Part shown: one piece after another, positions 34,049-43,117 of the stretch | How positions within the stretch are numbered: position 1 is the stretch's first letter | How the letters are laid out: each line of letters begins with the position of its first letter | Source of the DNA: Rhizobium grahamii CCGE 502 | Lineage (GTDB): Bacteria; Pseudomonadota; Alphaproteobacteria; Rhizobiales; Rhizobiaceae | NCBI RefSeq assembly: GCF_000298315.2 | Contig: NZ_AEYE02000038.1 | Coordinates: forward strand, 310,001-374,000 | Length of the DNA stretch: 64,000 nt | Direction of reading: 5' to 3' | Program-made: the position numbers and the translations under genes | Notes under the pieces: model-generated | Seen by the model: only the letters and a program-made list of their open reading frames with translations | The model's database searches: none | Told to the model about the DNA's origin: nothing

Positions 34049-35230
34049 TTAGCGCCCTGCCAGCATCGGATTGAGCCAATCGTCTGCCTGATCGTAGAGC
34101 AATTGCAGGAGAGTGCGATTGGCCAACAGAAAGCGGGCTCGCACGGTCATGCCTTTCTTCAGGTGACCGATGGCACCGCTCTTCAGCGCGAGATCACTGT
34201 GAGAGAGCACGCAGTGGACCTTGAAGACGGGGTTCCCGTCATGCAGAGTGAAGTCCTGCGCCACCTCGAGCACCGTTGCTTCGATGACGCCCCATTGATT
34301 GTAGTTAAAGGCATCTACTTGGAGCCGCACCGACTGACCAGGCTGCACAAAGCCAATGTCGTTGGGGGAGACGTAGATTTCCGCCACCAGTTCGTCGTTC
34401 GGCGAGATCGAGGCAACGGTTTGCCCGATCTGAACATAACTGCCGGGCGCGAGGCCGGAGAACTGCTCGAGAGCGCCCGACACTGGGGCACGGATGCGGT
34501 GCAGGTCCCGTTCGTTCTCGAGCTGATGCAAGGTGGCCGTGAGTTCCTTTAGGTGTAGGCTGGCGTCAAAGAGCTGCTGGTTCCAATCGGCGGTTTTGCG
34601 TCGCGCGAGGATCTCCCCTTGGACCTCGATGTTTTGGAGAGCGAAAGCCTTCTCCTCAACGGCCTTCGCAGGCGCCGCAGCAGCTGAGACAAGTCGCTTT
34701 GCGCGGTCGAGTTCCGCCGCGGCGTTACTGCGTGCATATTGGTTCTCGCGCAGCAGGTTGAGAAAATGCACCCTTTCAGCCGTCGCGGATTCAGTTTGGA
34801 GGGGGGTTGAGACACTGGGCCTTGCGCCGGAGGAGATCAGCGTTTGGAAGTCATGGGCAAGTTCACTCTTGGCATGAATGTCGGCTAAAACCGCGCTGAG
34901 CTTTTCCTCAATTACCTCGTCGTCGAGGGCGAGGATTTCCTGCCCCTTAGCAACGACATCGTTCTCAAAGGCAAGGACACGGGAGATGCGCCCGGAGACG
35001 GGCGCTATCAGGGGCGTCTTCTCCACGATGGGGCGAATAGTACCGGCACTCTGCACAGAGACCGGTATGGTGACGAGTGGCAGTGAGGCAAATGCCGCGA
35101 CGACGAAGAGCAAGATCGCCTTATAAATGCCCAAAGATCGACCTGATCGTCGCGACAGTATGCTTTCTGCGGTGCAGTTGGCCGTTTCAGCAGAAAGGGG
35201 AACTGCTAGTCTGTAGTCACTAGGAAGCAT
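34049..35230 (-). CDS. HlyD-family membrane fusion protein
   Basis: This 393-aa periplasmic adaptor bridges the ABC exporter to an outer-membrane channel. It has one N-terminal membrane segment (AILLFVVAAFASLPLVTIPV), a lipoyl/barrel half (SAGTIRPIVEKTPLIAPVSG), a long coiled-coil helical hairpin, and the matching C-terminal half (IRAPVSGALEQFSGLAPGSY). It lies 21 bp after the second peptide gene and 27 bp before the exporter gene. No TolC-like gene is present, so the chromosomal TolC would be used. Confidence 0.93.
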   Translation of the reverse strand: MLPSDYRLAVPLSAETANCTAESILSRRSGRSLGIYKAILLFVVAAFASLPLVTIPVSVQSAGTIRPIVEKTPLIAPVSGRISRVLAFENDVVAKGQEILALDDEVIEEKLSAVLADIHAKSELAHDFQTLISSGARPSVSTPLQTESATAERVHFLNLLRENQYARSNAAAELDRAKRLVSAAAAPAKAVEEKAFALQNIEVQGEILARRKTADWNQQLFDASLHLKELTATLHQLENERDLHRIRAPVSGALEQFSGLAPGSYVQIGQTVASISPNDELVAEIYVSPNDIGFVQPGQSVRLQVDAFNYNQWGVIEATVLEVAQDFTLHDGNPVFKVHCVLSHSDLALKSGAIGHLKKGMTVRARFLLANRTLLQLLYDQADDWLNPMLAGR

Positions 35231-35251
35231 CGAGAGCCAGCGCCCTTTTTA

Positions 35252-35416
35252 TCAATCAAAGAAGTAATGGTCCAAGGCAGCGCCCCCGATGCTCGCAGCC
35301 ACGAAGCCGACAAACGTGATAATTGCGAATGGTATTTGCCAAATACCTCCAGAGATTTCAGCTGCTTCTTGAGGACTTAAGTCAGTTACACCATAGGCTG
35401 CGGTGTCGATCTTCAT
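35252..35416 (-). CDS. double-glycine leader peptide 2 (bacteriocin-like)
   Basis: This 54-aa precursor begins MKIDTAAYGVTDLSP and has a 24-residue leader ending AAEISGG. The 30-residue mature part begins IWQIPFAIITFVGFV and is hydrophobic with a GG pair, ending ALDHYFFD. AAAGGAG precedes the ATG. Its leader closely matches that of peptide 1, and the C39 exporter two genes downstream supplies the processing enzyme. The form is that of class II microcins/bacteriocins; an effector or signalling peptide aimed at the plant or at bacteria is equally possible. It was found by reading the strand, being too short for routine gene calls. Confidence 0.85.
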   Translation of the reverse strand: MKIDTAAYGVTDLSPQEAAEISGGIWQIPFAIITFVGFVAASIGGAALDHYFFD

Positions 35417-35449
35417 TGGTGTTCTCCTTTCAAGAGCAGCATGAAAAGA

Positions 35450-35617
35450 TCAGCCGATCCAATCCTGGCCGATGACTTCTTCTGCTATAATTACACCTAT
35501 AACGCTTCCTAACGCGATAATTCCGAAAGCTATCGCCCATGCCATCCCTCCGGAGGTGCCGGATGCTTCTTCGGGGGTCAATTCAGTCACGTGATAGGCT
35601 GCCATGTCACTCTTCAT
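35450..35617 (-). CDS. double-glycine leader peptide 1 (bacteriocin-like)
   Basis: This 55-aa precursor begins MKSDMAAYHVTELTP, has a 24-residue leader ending EASGTSGG, and a 31-residue mature part that begins MAWAIAFGIIALGSVIGV and ends EEVIGQDWIG. The core is strongly hydrophobic with small-residue (G/A) spacing like membrane-active bacteriocins. The start at 35617 has GGAG upstream; a longer frame exists but destroys the leader. It is the first gene of a peptide1-peptide2-hlyD-exporter operon. A near-consensus sigma-54 promoter and two NifA-type sites lie upstream. Confidence 0.85.
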   Translation of the reverse strand: MKSDMAAYHVTELTPEEASGTSGGMAWAIAFGIIALGSVIGVIIAEEVIGQDWIG

Positions 35618-35695
35618 TGTGGTCTCCGTTCCAGAGCTGAAGTGAGAAGATGCCAAGGTCCCGTCGGGAGCTCCTGGCGGCGCGCAATAAAGAGA

Positions 35696-35711
35696 TTCAA
35701 AATTCGTGCCA
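35696..35711 (-). promoter_or_regulatory. sigma-54-like promoter of the peptide export operon
   Basis: On the minus strand TGGCACGAATTTTGAA matches TGGCAC-N5-TTGCA at all but one important base: the -12 GC is GA. It is about 80 bp upstream of peptide 1, and the tandem NifA sites begin 68 bp further upstream. The geometry is standard; the -12 mismatch may weaken it. Confidence 0.55.
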
Positions 35712-35778
35712 ATGCAGAAAGAGCGAAAAGCATCAACTGGTCTGCATGCTTTCAATGGCTGCCCCCAGAGCGCCGCGA

Positions 35779-35794
35779 TGTGCCAAATCGCACA
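35779..35794. promoter_or_regulatory. NifA-type upstream activator sequence, site 1
   Basis: TGTGCCAAATCGCACA is an exact TGT-N10-ACA with additional dyad symmetry (TGTGC/GCACA). A second site begins 22 bp later. Two exact sites so close together are unlikely by chance. Confidence 0.7.
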
Positions 35795-35800
35795 TCACCG

Positions 35801-35816
35801 TGTCTCAAGCACGACA
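35801..35816. promoter_or_regulatory. NifA-type upstream activator sequence, site 2
   Basis: TGTCTCAAGCACGACA is the second exact TGT-N10-ACA, two helical turns from site 1. The pair lies between the divergent peptide operon (to the left) and hemN (to the right) and could serve both. Confidence 0.7.
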
Positions 35817-36036
35817 AACCCGACTAAGGGTTCTGAATGAACGTCCTGACCGGGAGCCGACAGGTCCAAGTTCGTTGAGGGCGGTAAGCGTTCGGCCATG
35901 GATGTCACAATCCGAATTATTCGAATGCCGCCATAATGGAATGGCATTTGAGCGTAAATGTCTTTCCGCATCTAAAGCAAGGACAGCTCGTTTTAGCGAC
36001 TTCGAGGATGCGCAAGTCCTGGATCTCCAACTTGGC

Positions 36037-36052
36037 TGGCATGACCTTTGCC
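36037..36052 (+). promoter_or_regulatory. sigma-54 (-24/-12) promoter of hemN
   Basis: TGGCATGACCTTTGCC differs from TGGCAC-N5-TTGCW only at the sixth base and the last base. Transcription would begin near 36064, upstream of the GTG at 36177. The tandem NifA sites are about 220 bp upstream. Confidence 0.65.
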
Positions 36053-36176
36053 TCTCCGATTTGACGGCGGCGGGAACGCGCGCGTCCGGCATTCTATGAG
36101 GGGACGCCTTACTGCCTGGCGACGAAAAGCACTCCCTTTAGGCGCAGAACTTCATTTGATCGAAGGAAGACCAGAC

Positions 36177-37565
36177 GTGAGATCTGGACATGACAAGCCG
36201 GACTCGAGACGAAAGTCATTGCGCGCAGCGTCATCGATTTTTGTCTCGAAAAAATACAGTGGGGCGCATTTGCCTTGGTATACCATTTACCCAACGATTC
36301 AGGAGTTTTCTTCAGAAATCGGCGCCCACACTTATGAGCAATGGCTGAAAAGCCTGGAAACTGATGACGCTGTTTCGCTCTATCTTCACATTCCATTCTG
36401 CCGCTCGATGTGCTGGTATTGTGGTTTTCCGACTAGCATCACTCGTCTTGATACTTTGATCATCAATTATTTAGCAATGTTGCGTGAGGAGATCCGGGTG
36501 GTCGCCGAACAAACGCCACAGGCACTCCCCGTGAGCGACGTGCACTTCGGTGGCGGATCCCCGACCATCATGCCGCCGGCAGGCTTCCTGTCGCTAATGG
36601 AACTCCTGCGCGGCTGTTTTGCGTTCGAGAAAGCGGCAAACATCGCTATCGAGGTCGACCCCCGCACGTTCACCACCGATATGGCCGAAGCCTTAGAAAA
36701 AGCCGGTGTAAACCGCGCAAGCGTCGGTGTGCAGAGCTTCGATCCCATCGTACAAAAAGCGATCAACCGGGTTCAGAGCGAGGCGCAAGTGATGACTGCG
36801 GTCCAAAACCTGCGCCTGCATGGAGTAGGGCGCATCAATTTCGACCTGATGTTTGGTCTGCCGTATCAAACAGTCCAGTCCTGTCGCGAGAGCGCGTTGC
36901 TAGCTATTGCGATGCGTCCCGACCGCCTCGCGGTTTTCGGCTATTCCCACGTTCCATCTTATAGAAAAAATCAGCGCTTGATTGACAGATCAGCGCTGCC
37001 CGATATAGCCGCGCGCGCTGAGCAGGCCTCAGTCATGGCCGATACTTTGATTGCAGCCGGCTATCTGCAAATCGGGCTCGACCATTTCGCCTTGCCGGAT
37101 GATGAGCTTGCACTAGCGCAGAGAACCGGTCGTCTGCGGCGCAATTCGCTTGGTTACTCCGCCGAAACGCGCCAAACTGTGATTGGCTTCGGCGCGTCGG
37201 CCATCGGTCGTTGCGGCGAGGGCTATGTTCAAAACGAACTCACACAAAGCTTTTATAACCGACCCATTGCGTCCGGCCACTTAGCGACGTCGAGAGGCTA
37301 TCGTCTAACCATCGAAGATCGCGTACGGGCCGCAATCATCGAGCAACTCATGTGCTACTTGGAGGCAGACGTACCAGCAATCTGTACGGCCCACGGATTT
37401 GATCCGATCCATCTGCGTAATTCAGCTAAGCAGTTGGACATTCTGGCCGAGGACGGGATAGTTGATGTCGACAATGGTTTAGTCCGTGTGCGGCAGGAAT
37501 GTCGATTTGCGCTTCGAGATGTCGCTGCTGCATTCGATGCTTATCTTGGCCGCCCGTCCCTCTAG
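36177..37565 (+). CDS. hemN: oxygen-independent coproporphyrinogen III dehydrogenase
   Basis: This protein of about 462 aa (E. coli HemN is 457) is a radical SAM enzyme that decarboxylates coproporphyrinogen III to protoporphyrinogen IX without oxygen. Seen are the cluster motif CRSMCWYCGF (CxxxCxxC), KYSGAHLPWYTIYPT, HFGGGSPTIM, VGVQSFDPIVQKAINR, DHFALPDDELA, and the C-terminal HemN domain. GTG at 36177 has GGAAG at good spacing and gives the normal length; an ATG at 36096 lacks a ribosome-binding site. Rhizobia need it for haem in microaerobic nodules. The sigma-54 promoter just upstream fits NifA control; no FNR/FixK box was seen. Confidence 0.95.
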   Translation: MRSGHDKPDSRRKSLRAASSIFVSKKYSGAHLPWYTIYPTIQEFSSEIGAHTYEQWLKSLETDDAVSLYLHIPFCRSMCWYCGFPTSITRLDTLIINYLAMLREEIRVVAEQTPQALPVSDVHFGGGSPTIMPPAGFLSLMELLRGCFAFEKAANIAIEVDPRTFTTDMAEALEKAGVNRASVGVQSFDPIVQKAINRVQSEAQVMTAVQNLRLHGVGRINFDLMFGLPYQTVQSCRESALLAIAMRPDRLAVFGYSHVPSYRKNQRLIDRSALPDIAARAEQASVMADTLIAAGYLQIGLDHFALPDDELALAQRTGRLRRNSLGYSAETRQTVIGFGASAIGRCGEGYVQNELTQSFYNRPIASGHLATSRGYRLTIEDRVRAAIIEQLMCYLEADVPAICTAHGFDPIHLRNSAKQLDILAEDGIVDVDNGLVRVRQECRFALRDVAAAFDAYLGRPSL

Positions 37566-37854
37566 AGCGGGGCTCCAATTAGCGGTTGTCGTCTTGTGCG
37601 TCACCTGCTGGCATAGGTGTCGAGCAATGCCTCGCAGGCATGCAGCCACTCTTCAGCCTCGGCTCTAAGAGCCGCGCCATAAAGTCGAGTTTACAGAGCA
37701 GCCTTGGAGGTTCTCCAAATCGACGTCATCTCCTCAAGCTCGGCGTAGGTGAAGTGGTCCGCTGCCCGTTCCTAGCGATCTCCGCATCGAAATCCCCGCA
37801 CTCGTCGATGAACTCCAGGCCTGGGCTCTCGTTCTTCGTACCGTTTGGGATAAG

Positions 37855-38673
37855 CTAGAGAGTTGCGCGGCTAGTCCGCCACACCTTCACCGCAGAGATC
37901 AGAAGAATGATTGCCAAGGCCGGAAGCAATATCGCATTCGGAACGATGCCGAGCAGTAGACCGCCGATAAATGTGCCAACGACCGATCCTGCCGCCATTA
38001 CCAGCATGAACGTCTTGTTCCGGCCGATCACCGAGAAGCTCTGATCCCGGCTGTATCGCGTGAAGCTCACCAGCATCGTCGGCAGACTGACGGCGAGTGA
38101 GAGACTACCGGCGAGCTTGACTTCCGCCCCAAACAGAAGGACAAGCGTTGGGATCAGTAGTTCACCTCCGGCGACGCCGAGCAATGCCGCGACGATGCCG
38201 ATGATGAGGCCTGCAATCACCCCTGCGACAAGTTGGGCTGCTCCCGTCAGCAATGGCTGGCCCGCTGTGGCGGCGTGCCCAAGGACCAGGACGATCGCGA
38301 TGGCCGCGAGTATGATCGCAATGACCTTGTAAAGGGTCTCTGATCGAAGCCTCGTCGCCCAGCCCGCCCCGAACCAAGCGCCGATTAGGCTGCCCGCGAG
38401 AAGATTGACCACGATCGGCCAGTTGTCGGCGATAACACTAAAAGGCACGGTTCCTGCGCGAAAGGGCAGCGCGGTCGCGACGACGACGAGGCTGATGGCT
38501 TTGTTGAGAATGACCGCCTCAAGGGCCGCGAAATTGAAGAATCCAATCAGGATCGGAAGTCGAAACTCGGCGCCACCGAGGCCGATGAGGCCGCCGAGAG
38601 CGCCAATAATGGCCCCTCCACTGAAAGCAGCAGCAGGATGACGGGATAAGGATGTATTGGCGGTGTCAGACAT
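37855..38673 (-). CDS. TauE/SafE family membrane exporter
   Basis: This protein of about 272 aa belongs to the TauE/SafE (DUF81) family, implicated in export of sulfite, sulfoacetate or other sulfur compounds. It has two homologous halves with typical glycine-rich motifs, GGLIGLGGAEFRLPILIG and AALLGVAGGELLIPTLVLLF, and about eight membrane segments. ATG 38673 (MSDTANT) is preferred over a longer start at 38760 because the membrane topology then begins normally. It is monocistronic. The substrate cannot be told. Confidence 0.9.
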   Translation of the reverse strand: MSDTANTSLSRHPAAAFSGGAIIGALGGLIGLGGAEFRLPILIGFFNFAALEAVILNKAISLVVVATALPFRAGTVPFSVIADNWPIVVNLLAGSLIGAWFGAGWATRLRSETLYKVIAIILAAIAIVLVLGHAATAGQPLLTGAAQLVAGVIAGLIIGIVAALLGVAGGELLIPTLVLLFGAEVKLAGSLSLAVSLPTMLVSFTRYSRDQSFSVIGRNKTFMLVMAAGSVVGTFIGGLLLGIVPNAILLPALAIILLISAVKVWRTSRATL

Positions 38674-38837
38674 GGATGTTATGTATGCACAGATATTACG
38701 ATGGTGGATAGTGGATAAGGGGTGGAAGAGCCGCGAGTGGCTATGCCGCTGTCGATGCATCGCCGATGTTTTTTAGGATCCTCGAATGCTCTCTTGAGTT
38801 CCTGCAGAACTGCACGCCTGCGACGGCCGCTTCTCCT

Positions 38838-39213
38838 TCAACAGATTCTTGGCCTCGTCTGCAGCACGAGCCCATGCTGCCGATGCCTGGCGGGAATCTC
38901 GGCACCTCGATCGCCTTTGGACCCCTGCCACGCCGGCACCGATGGTCGGAGGGCGATCAGCGCGGCAATGCGCTGGCAACCCTGGTGAAAGCCGACGCGT
39001 TCCAGACGCGACATCAGTGAAAACACATCGCCTTTTTCCTCCCCGAGCGGGTCGAACCAGCCGCGCCCGTCATGCGTAGCATGATGATCTCACTTCCGCG
39101 GCGATACTTCATCGCCCGCCTGGTGCTTTCTCTGACGTCGATTGCAAAACCCAAGGTCGCCAGCACCGCCCGCAACCGACACTGCATTGTCCGATGTGTC
39201 ACAATGTCTGGCA
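38838..39213 (-). pseudogene. remnant of a DUF3991/TOPRIM plasmid protein
   Basis: Fragments in two frames match the N-terminal zinc-finger/primase-like part of DUF3991-TOPRIM proteins found on rhizobial plasmids: DVRESTRRAMKYRRGSEIIM, then in the next frame GDVFSLMSRLERVGFHQGCQ and RIAALIALRPSVPAW. Frames shift near 39020-39050 and the rest of the gene is missing. These proteins are associated with plasmid transfer and replication functions, so this is a plasmid-type relic. Confidence 0.55.
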
Positions 39214-39821
39214 TGCAAGACGGCGGGTTCGATCGATTACGCTGTATCAAAAAAGAGAGTTTTGCTTATGGCAGGCATCTTGCGTGAGCCATTTGCAGGT
39301 GCGCAAGAGAGCAACGATAGATGTGCGGAGAATGTGGAAATGTCAAAAAATTGCTTTCCGCCGGGGCCTGCATCCGATCCTTCTACAGTAGAACGGTCCA
39401 GGTGCAGACGAATTAAGAGGTCGTACAGGTATAGTCGAGCCAAGGCTGCACAGGAGCTTGCCGCGGTTCCCTCGCGCGGACGCCCAACTCTACATTCGTT
39501 CCAACCCGGCGAGATCCTCGATGTCCAGCGCTTTCACGGCAACTGCGGGAGGGGCTGATGATTCATGATGAAATGGATTCACTGGCGCAGGAAATCCGCG
39601 TCCCCTATTACCTCAGAGCCGGCTGGGCCTGGCCAATTCCGCGATCAGCGACAAAGAACCACAATTGTTTGCAGGGAAGGAAGACGGCCCGTAGGCAAGC
39701 TGCCTGGCCGACTTCTCCATCAGCATGGGCGGCGGGTAAGGCCCGAGGACTTGCGAACCTCGTTGTGATCGAAGCTCTCGATGTGCTCGGTTTGCGGCCT
39801 ATCAAAATCCTGTTCACAACG

Positions 39822-40874
39822 ATGGCCGCCGCCTTGCTGGCAACCACCGCCTTTACTGCGGATCCGATCCCCGCAGACCTCAGAGCAATGGCGCTGGCTA
39901 CCTTCAAGGCTTTGCCATCCACCACGCCGGCAGTCGTCAACAACCCGATCACACCGGAGAAAATCGTCCTCGGCAAGGCACTGTTCTTCGATCCACGCGT
40001 CTCGGCGTCAGGCGTTTTCTCATGCAACTCGTGTCACAACCTGGCCACTGGGGGCGACGACAATCTTGAAACCTCGATCGGCCATGGTTGGCAGAAGGGA
40101 CCGCGCAACGCGCCGACGGCACTGAACGCTGTCTTCAACATCGCGCAGTTCTGGGACGGTCGCGCCGAAGACCTGAAGGCTCAGGCCAAGGGACCGGTCC
40201 AAGCCAGTGTCGAAATGGCCAATACACCGGGTCAAGTCATTGCCACGCTCAAATCGATGCCGCAATATGTCGAGTGGTTCAGTGCAGCTTTCGCGGGTGA
40301 CGCCGATCCCGTCACCTTCGACAACTTCGCCAAGGCAATCGAAGCCTTTGAGGCGACACTTGTCACGCCGGCTCCCTTCGATGGCTTTCTCAATGGCGAT
40401 GACGCCGCAATGACTTCCGAACAGAAACAGGGCCTAACGCTTTTCATGGAAAAAGGCTGCTCGTCCTGCCATGCCGGTACCAATGTTGGTGGGAATGGCT
40501 ATTACCGTTTTGGCATTGTCGAAAAGCCCAGCGTCGACGTCCTGCCGGAAAAAGACGAGGGCCGTTTTGCCGTCACCAATACATCCGACGATTTATATGT
40601 TTTCCGCGCAGCTCCGCTGCGCAACGTAGCACTCACGGCACCTTACTTTCATTCGGGTAAGGTTTGGGATCTCAAACAGGCCGTCGCCATCATGGGGACC
40701 TCCCAGCTCGGCGAAGCATTGAAGGAAGAAGAAGTCGACCTGATCGTTGCCTTCCTTAATTCGCTGACCGGAAAGGTACCAGAGGTCGCCTATCCCCTTT
40801 TGCCCGCCGAGACGGGGGGAACACCTCGCCCTGTGTGGATAAAGGAGGGGAGTAGGGGCTCTATCGGACGATAG
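39822..40874 (+). CDS. di-haem cytochrome c peroxidase (CcpA/MauG family)
   Basis: This periplasmic protein of about 350 aa reduces hydrogen peroxide with electrons from cytochrome c. It has two haem-binding CxxCH motifs, SCNSCHNLATGG and GCSSCHAGTN, and the family segments WDGRAEDLKAQAKGPVQ and LRNVALTAPYFHSG. The N-terminus MAAALLATTAFTADP is the rest of a signal peptide; the normal start would be about seven residues earlier (IKILFTT), where ATC stands where ATG is expected, so the start codon may be damaged or a GTG at 39762/39765 used. It overlaps the convergent dGTPase gene by 14 bp. Confidence 0.88.
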   Translation: MAAALLATTAFTADPIPADLRAMALATFKALPSTTPAVVNNPITPEKIVLGKALFFDPRVSASGVFSCNSCHNLATGGDDNLETSIGHGWQKGPRNAPTALNAVFNIAQFWDGRAEDLKAQAKGPVQASVEMANTPGQVIATLKSMPQYVEWFSAAFAGDADPVTFDNFAKAIEAFEATLVTPAPFDGFLNGDDAAMTSEQKQGLTLFMEKGCSSCHAGTNVGGNGYYRFGIVEKPSVDVLPEKDEGRFAVTNTSDDLYVFRAAPLRNVALTAPYFHSGKVWDLKQAVAIMGTSQLGEALKEEEVDLIVAFLNSLTGKVPEVAYPLLPAETGGTPRPVWIKEGSRGSIGR

Positions 40875-42132
40875 GATCTAGGACTGAGCTATCAGACGTG
40901 CCGTAGAGGCGGCCGTACATTCCTACGACCTCCTTCTCGGTCAGGCTAGCTACACAGTCAGCCGTAAATCTCGCTACGTTTTCCTCTGCTATCTCCCAAA
41001 GATAGCGAAGCTTCACGGGGAGAAATGTCGGATAAGTGCCCTTCGATTCTGAGTATATTGCCTCATATAGAGATCGCAGAATGTTCTTTTGACCGTGCTG
41101 CTGCGCGATTAGTGGCGGGCTTTTAATGATGAACTCTCTGAAGATCTGCTTTAATAGGATGACCGTCGTCTGCTCGTCTTCACCAATCCTGACTTCTTCC
41201 GGCGACACCACCTCCGCAGCCTTGATAAAACGGCCAATTAGTGTCGAAGTGAGATTTCTGAGCTGTAGGCGCTGATCCTTGCTACCTACGTAACGCTCGT
41301 AAAGAAGACTGTCGTAAAACTGGTTAAAGAACTCGAAGAGCCGGTGCAGAGAGTCGGACAATAGCTGCTCCGCATTAGGCGGCGCGTTATGCCATTTTTC
41401 GGCGGCGGCGTCGACAATTTGGTCGTGCGCTCCGAAGACCTCAATCCAAGGTATGGCCCCGCAGCGATGGAAATCCTCTAGGTCGTGCACTGAGTAGGCG
41501 ATATCATCCGCCCAATCCATAAGCGCCGCCTCGACTGTCCTCTTGTCGCCACCATGGCATTTACTCGCGAAAACAAAGGCCTCTGCATCAACCTTGTAGG
41601 CAGACCACTTAAAGGTTTTGTTCTTGTCCTTGCGATCACGCAGCCAGGGATATTTTAGTGTGGCTGCGAGCGTAGCTCTCGTTAAATTAAGGCCATTGTG
41701 TTCTGGAAATCTGAGCGCGAGGGTGGTGAGAATTCGAAAGGTCTGGGCGTTGCCTTCGAAACCGTCCTGATCGTCACCGGAGACTAGCTGATCCAGCAAC
41801 GATTCACCCACGTGGCCGAATGGCGGATGCCCCAAGTCGTGCGCGAGGCAAGCTGCTTCCACCACCTCTGCGTCGATCACGCTAGCGAATTTTGGATATT
41901 CATCGATGCAGCGTTGAGCTAGGCGTCGCCCAACTTGCGCAACCTTCAGGGTGTGCTGCTGCCTGTTGTGAAAAACTTCCTGCTCGCCGGCGCGCACCAC
42001 TTGCGTAATGCCGGCGAGACGGTGAAACGCGGTAGAGTAAAGTATCCGGTCGCGATCTCTTTCGAAGTCATTCCGTTGGTCGGTTTTGGTAGCTTCGTAA
42101 AAACGCTTCGAACGATCGTTAGCTGTCCACAT
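40861..42132 (-). CDS. dGTPase-like HD-domain dNTP triphosphohydrolase
   Basis: This 423-aa protein belongs to the dGTPase family, which hydrolyses dNTPs to nucleosides and tripolyphosphate. It starts with RDRDRILYSTAFHRLAGITQ, then FHNRQQHTLKVAQVGR with the first metal histidine, the HD motif AACLAHDLGHPPFGHVGE, and WADDIAYSVHDLEDF with the last aspartate. All metal ligands are present. Some members protect against phage by draining dNTPs. It lies 2 bp after a small winged-helix gene. Housekeeping and defensive roles are both possible. Confidence 0.9.
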   Translation of the reverse strand: MWTANDRSKRFYEATKTDQRNDFERDRDRILYSTAFHRLAGITQVVRAGEQEVFHNRQQHTLKVAQVGRRLAQRCIDEYPKFASVIDAEVVEAACLAHDLGHPPFGHVGESLLDQLVSGDDQDGFEGNAQTFRILTTLALRFPEHNGLNLTRATLAATLKYPWLRDRKDKNKTFKWSAYKVDAEAFVFASKCHGGDKRTVEAALMDWADDIAYSVHDLEDFHRCGAIPWIEVFGAHDQIVDAAAEKWHNAPPNAEQLLSDSLHRLFEFFNQFYDSLLYERYVGSKDQRLQLRNLTSTLIGRFIKAAEVVSPEEVRIGEDEQTTVILLKQIFREFIIKSPPLIAQQHGQKNILRSLYEAIYSESKGTYPTFLPVKLRYLWEIAEENVARFTADCVASLTEKEVVGMYGRLYGTSDSSVLDPIVR

Positions 42133-42134
42133 GC

Positions 42135-42332
42135 TTAGGCGGCTTCGGCCACCCGACCCAAGGTAAGCCGCATCCGGCTGTCGATTTCGATATACCCTTT
42201 GTCCAGCGCAGATTGAACAGCGCGCTGCAAAGTCCGCTTGTCCTGGTGAACGGCCTTCGCCAGCTCGGATGGACGTATCGTGCCTCCGGCCGCTCTAATG
42301 GCCCTTACGACTTGATCGATATCGTTCGACAT
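42135..42332 (-). CDS. small winged-helix protein, partner of the dGTPase
   Basis: This 65-aa protein looks like a single winged helix-turn-helix: IRAAGGTIRPSELAKAVHQD, KRTLQRAVQSALDKGYIEID, then the wing SRMRLTLG. Its stop is 2 bp from the dGTPase start, so they are coupled. It may repress the pair or sense a signal that activates the enzyme. The pairing rather than similarity suggests the role. Confidence 0.65.
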   Translation of the reverse strand: MSNDIDQVVRAIRAAGGTIRPSELAKAVHQDKRTLQRAVQSALDKGYIEIDSRMRLTLGRVAEAA

Positions 42333-43117
42333 TCCAGTGACCCCTTAAAAAGAGTTGCAACCAATGCCTAAAACAAACTGTTTTAGAATTGGTTAGTTCC
42401 CAATTTTGTTCTGCTTCCCTTGGCCCAAGCTGTTTTGCCCTCAGCTCGTTACAAAATGGATACCACTAGGCTACCTGCCGGACAAGCATAGAAACCAATG
42501 GAACAGAAATCACACTACAGCAAATGTGGTGCCGCGATAGGTCAAATGAATGGCCCATGTTGTCGCAGCGGCAACATTTTTTGTCCCACAAAAAACAGCG
42601 CCTGCTTCGGTGAGTGAAATTCATCAACGAAATCAATGTTAATCTCTGTCGGTGGTGCCCCATGCCGGTGTCGCACCAGGGAAGCACGAGGCCACGCCTC
42701 CCCTTCTTTGGACAGATGCCATCCTAAGCATCGACGCTTCTAAGATCGCAATCGGTCAAAAAAGTACTGGGCTGAAGTGTCGATCACCTATTTTGCCCCG
42801 TGCATTAAAATCCGGGGCCAGGCTCTCTACCCAAGGGCAGAGCTCCATCTTCTGTGGTAAAACCAGCGTACGCGTTTGTCGCCTCGGACAGGTCGCTGAT
42901 GCCCGCCAGCCAATCGACCGGACGAAAGTGGTCCAAAAATCGCTTTCCCTCGGCTATCATTGCTGGTTTCTTATCTGTTTGTCTCAAAAACGCAGTCAAT
43001 CTTCAATCATGTGAAAGCATAAATGGCAGTGGGTTAAGACAAGTTACGCAAGGCATCGGCGGATCAGAACAAATGGACCTCCGACTTCCCAGCCGTGACC
43101 AATGGGGATTTTGAAGT
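42333..43117. other. intergenic region with no recognised gene
   Basis: 785 bp. An AT-rich inverted repeat TTTTTTGT/ACAAAAAA is at 42577-42596. Short frames (for example a 64-aa minus frame at 42805-42999) have no recognised family. Confidence 0.35.

Noticed and set aside
42805-42999. 64-aa minus frame
   Set aside because: Reads like protein (DKKPAMIAEGKRFLDHF) but no family, no ribosome-binding site and no neighbours to support it.
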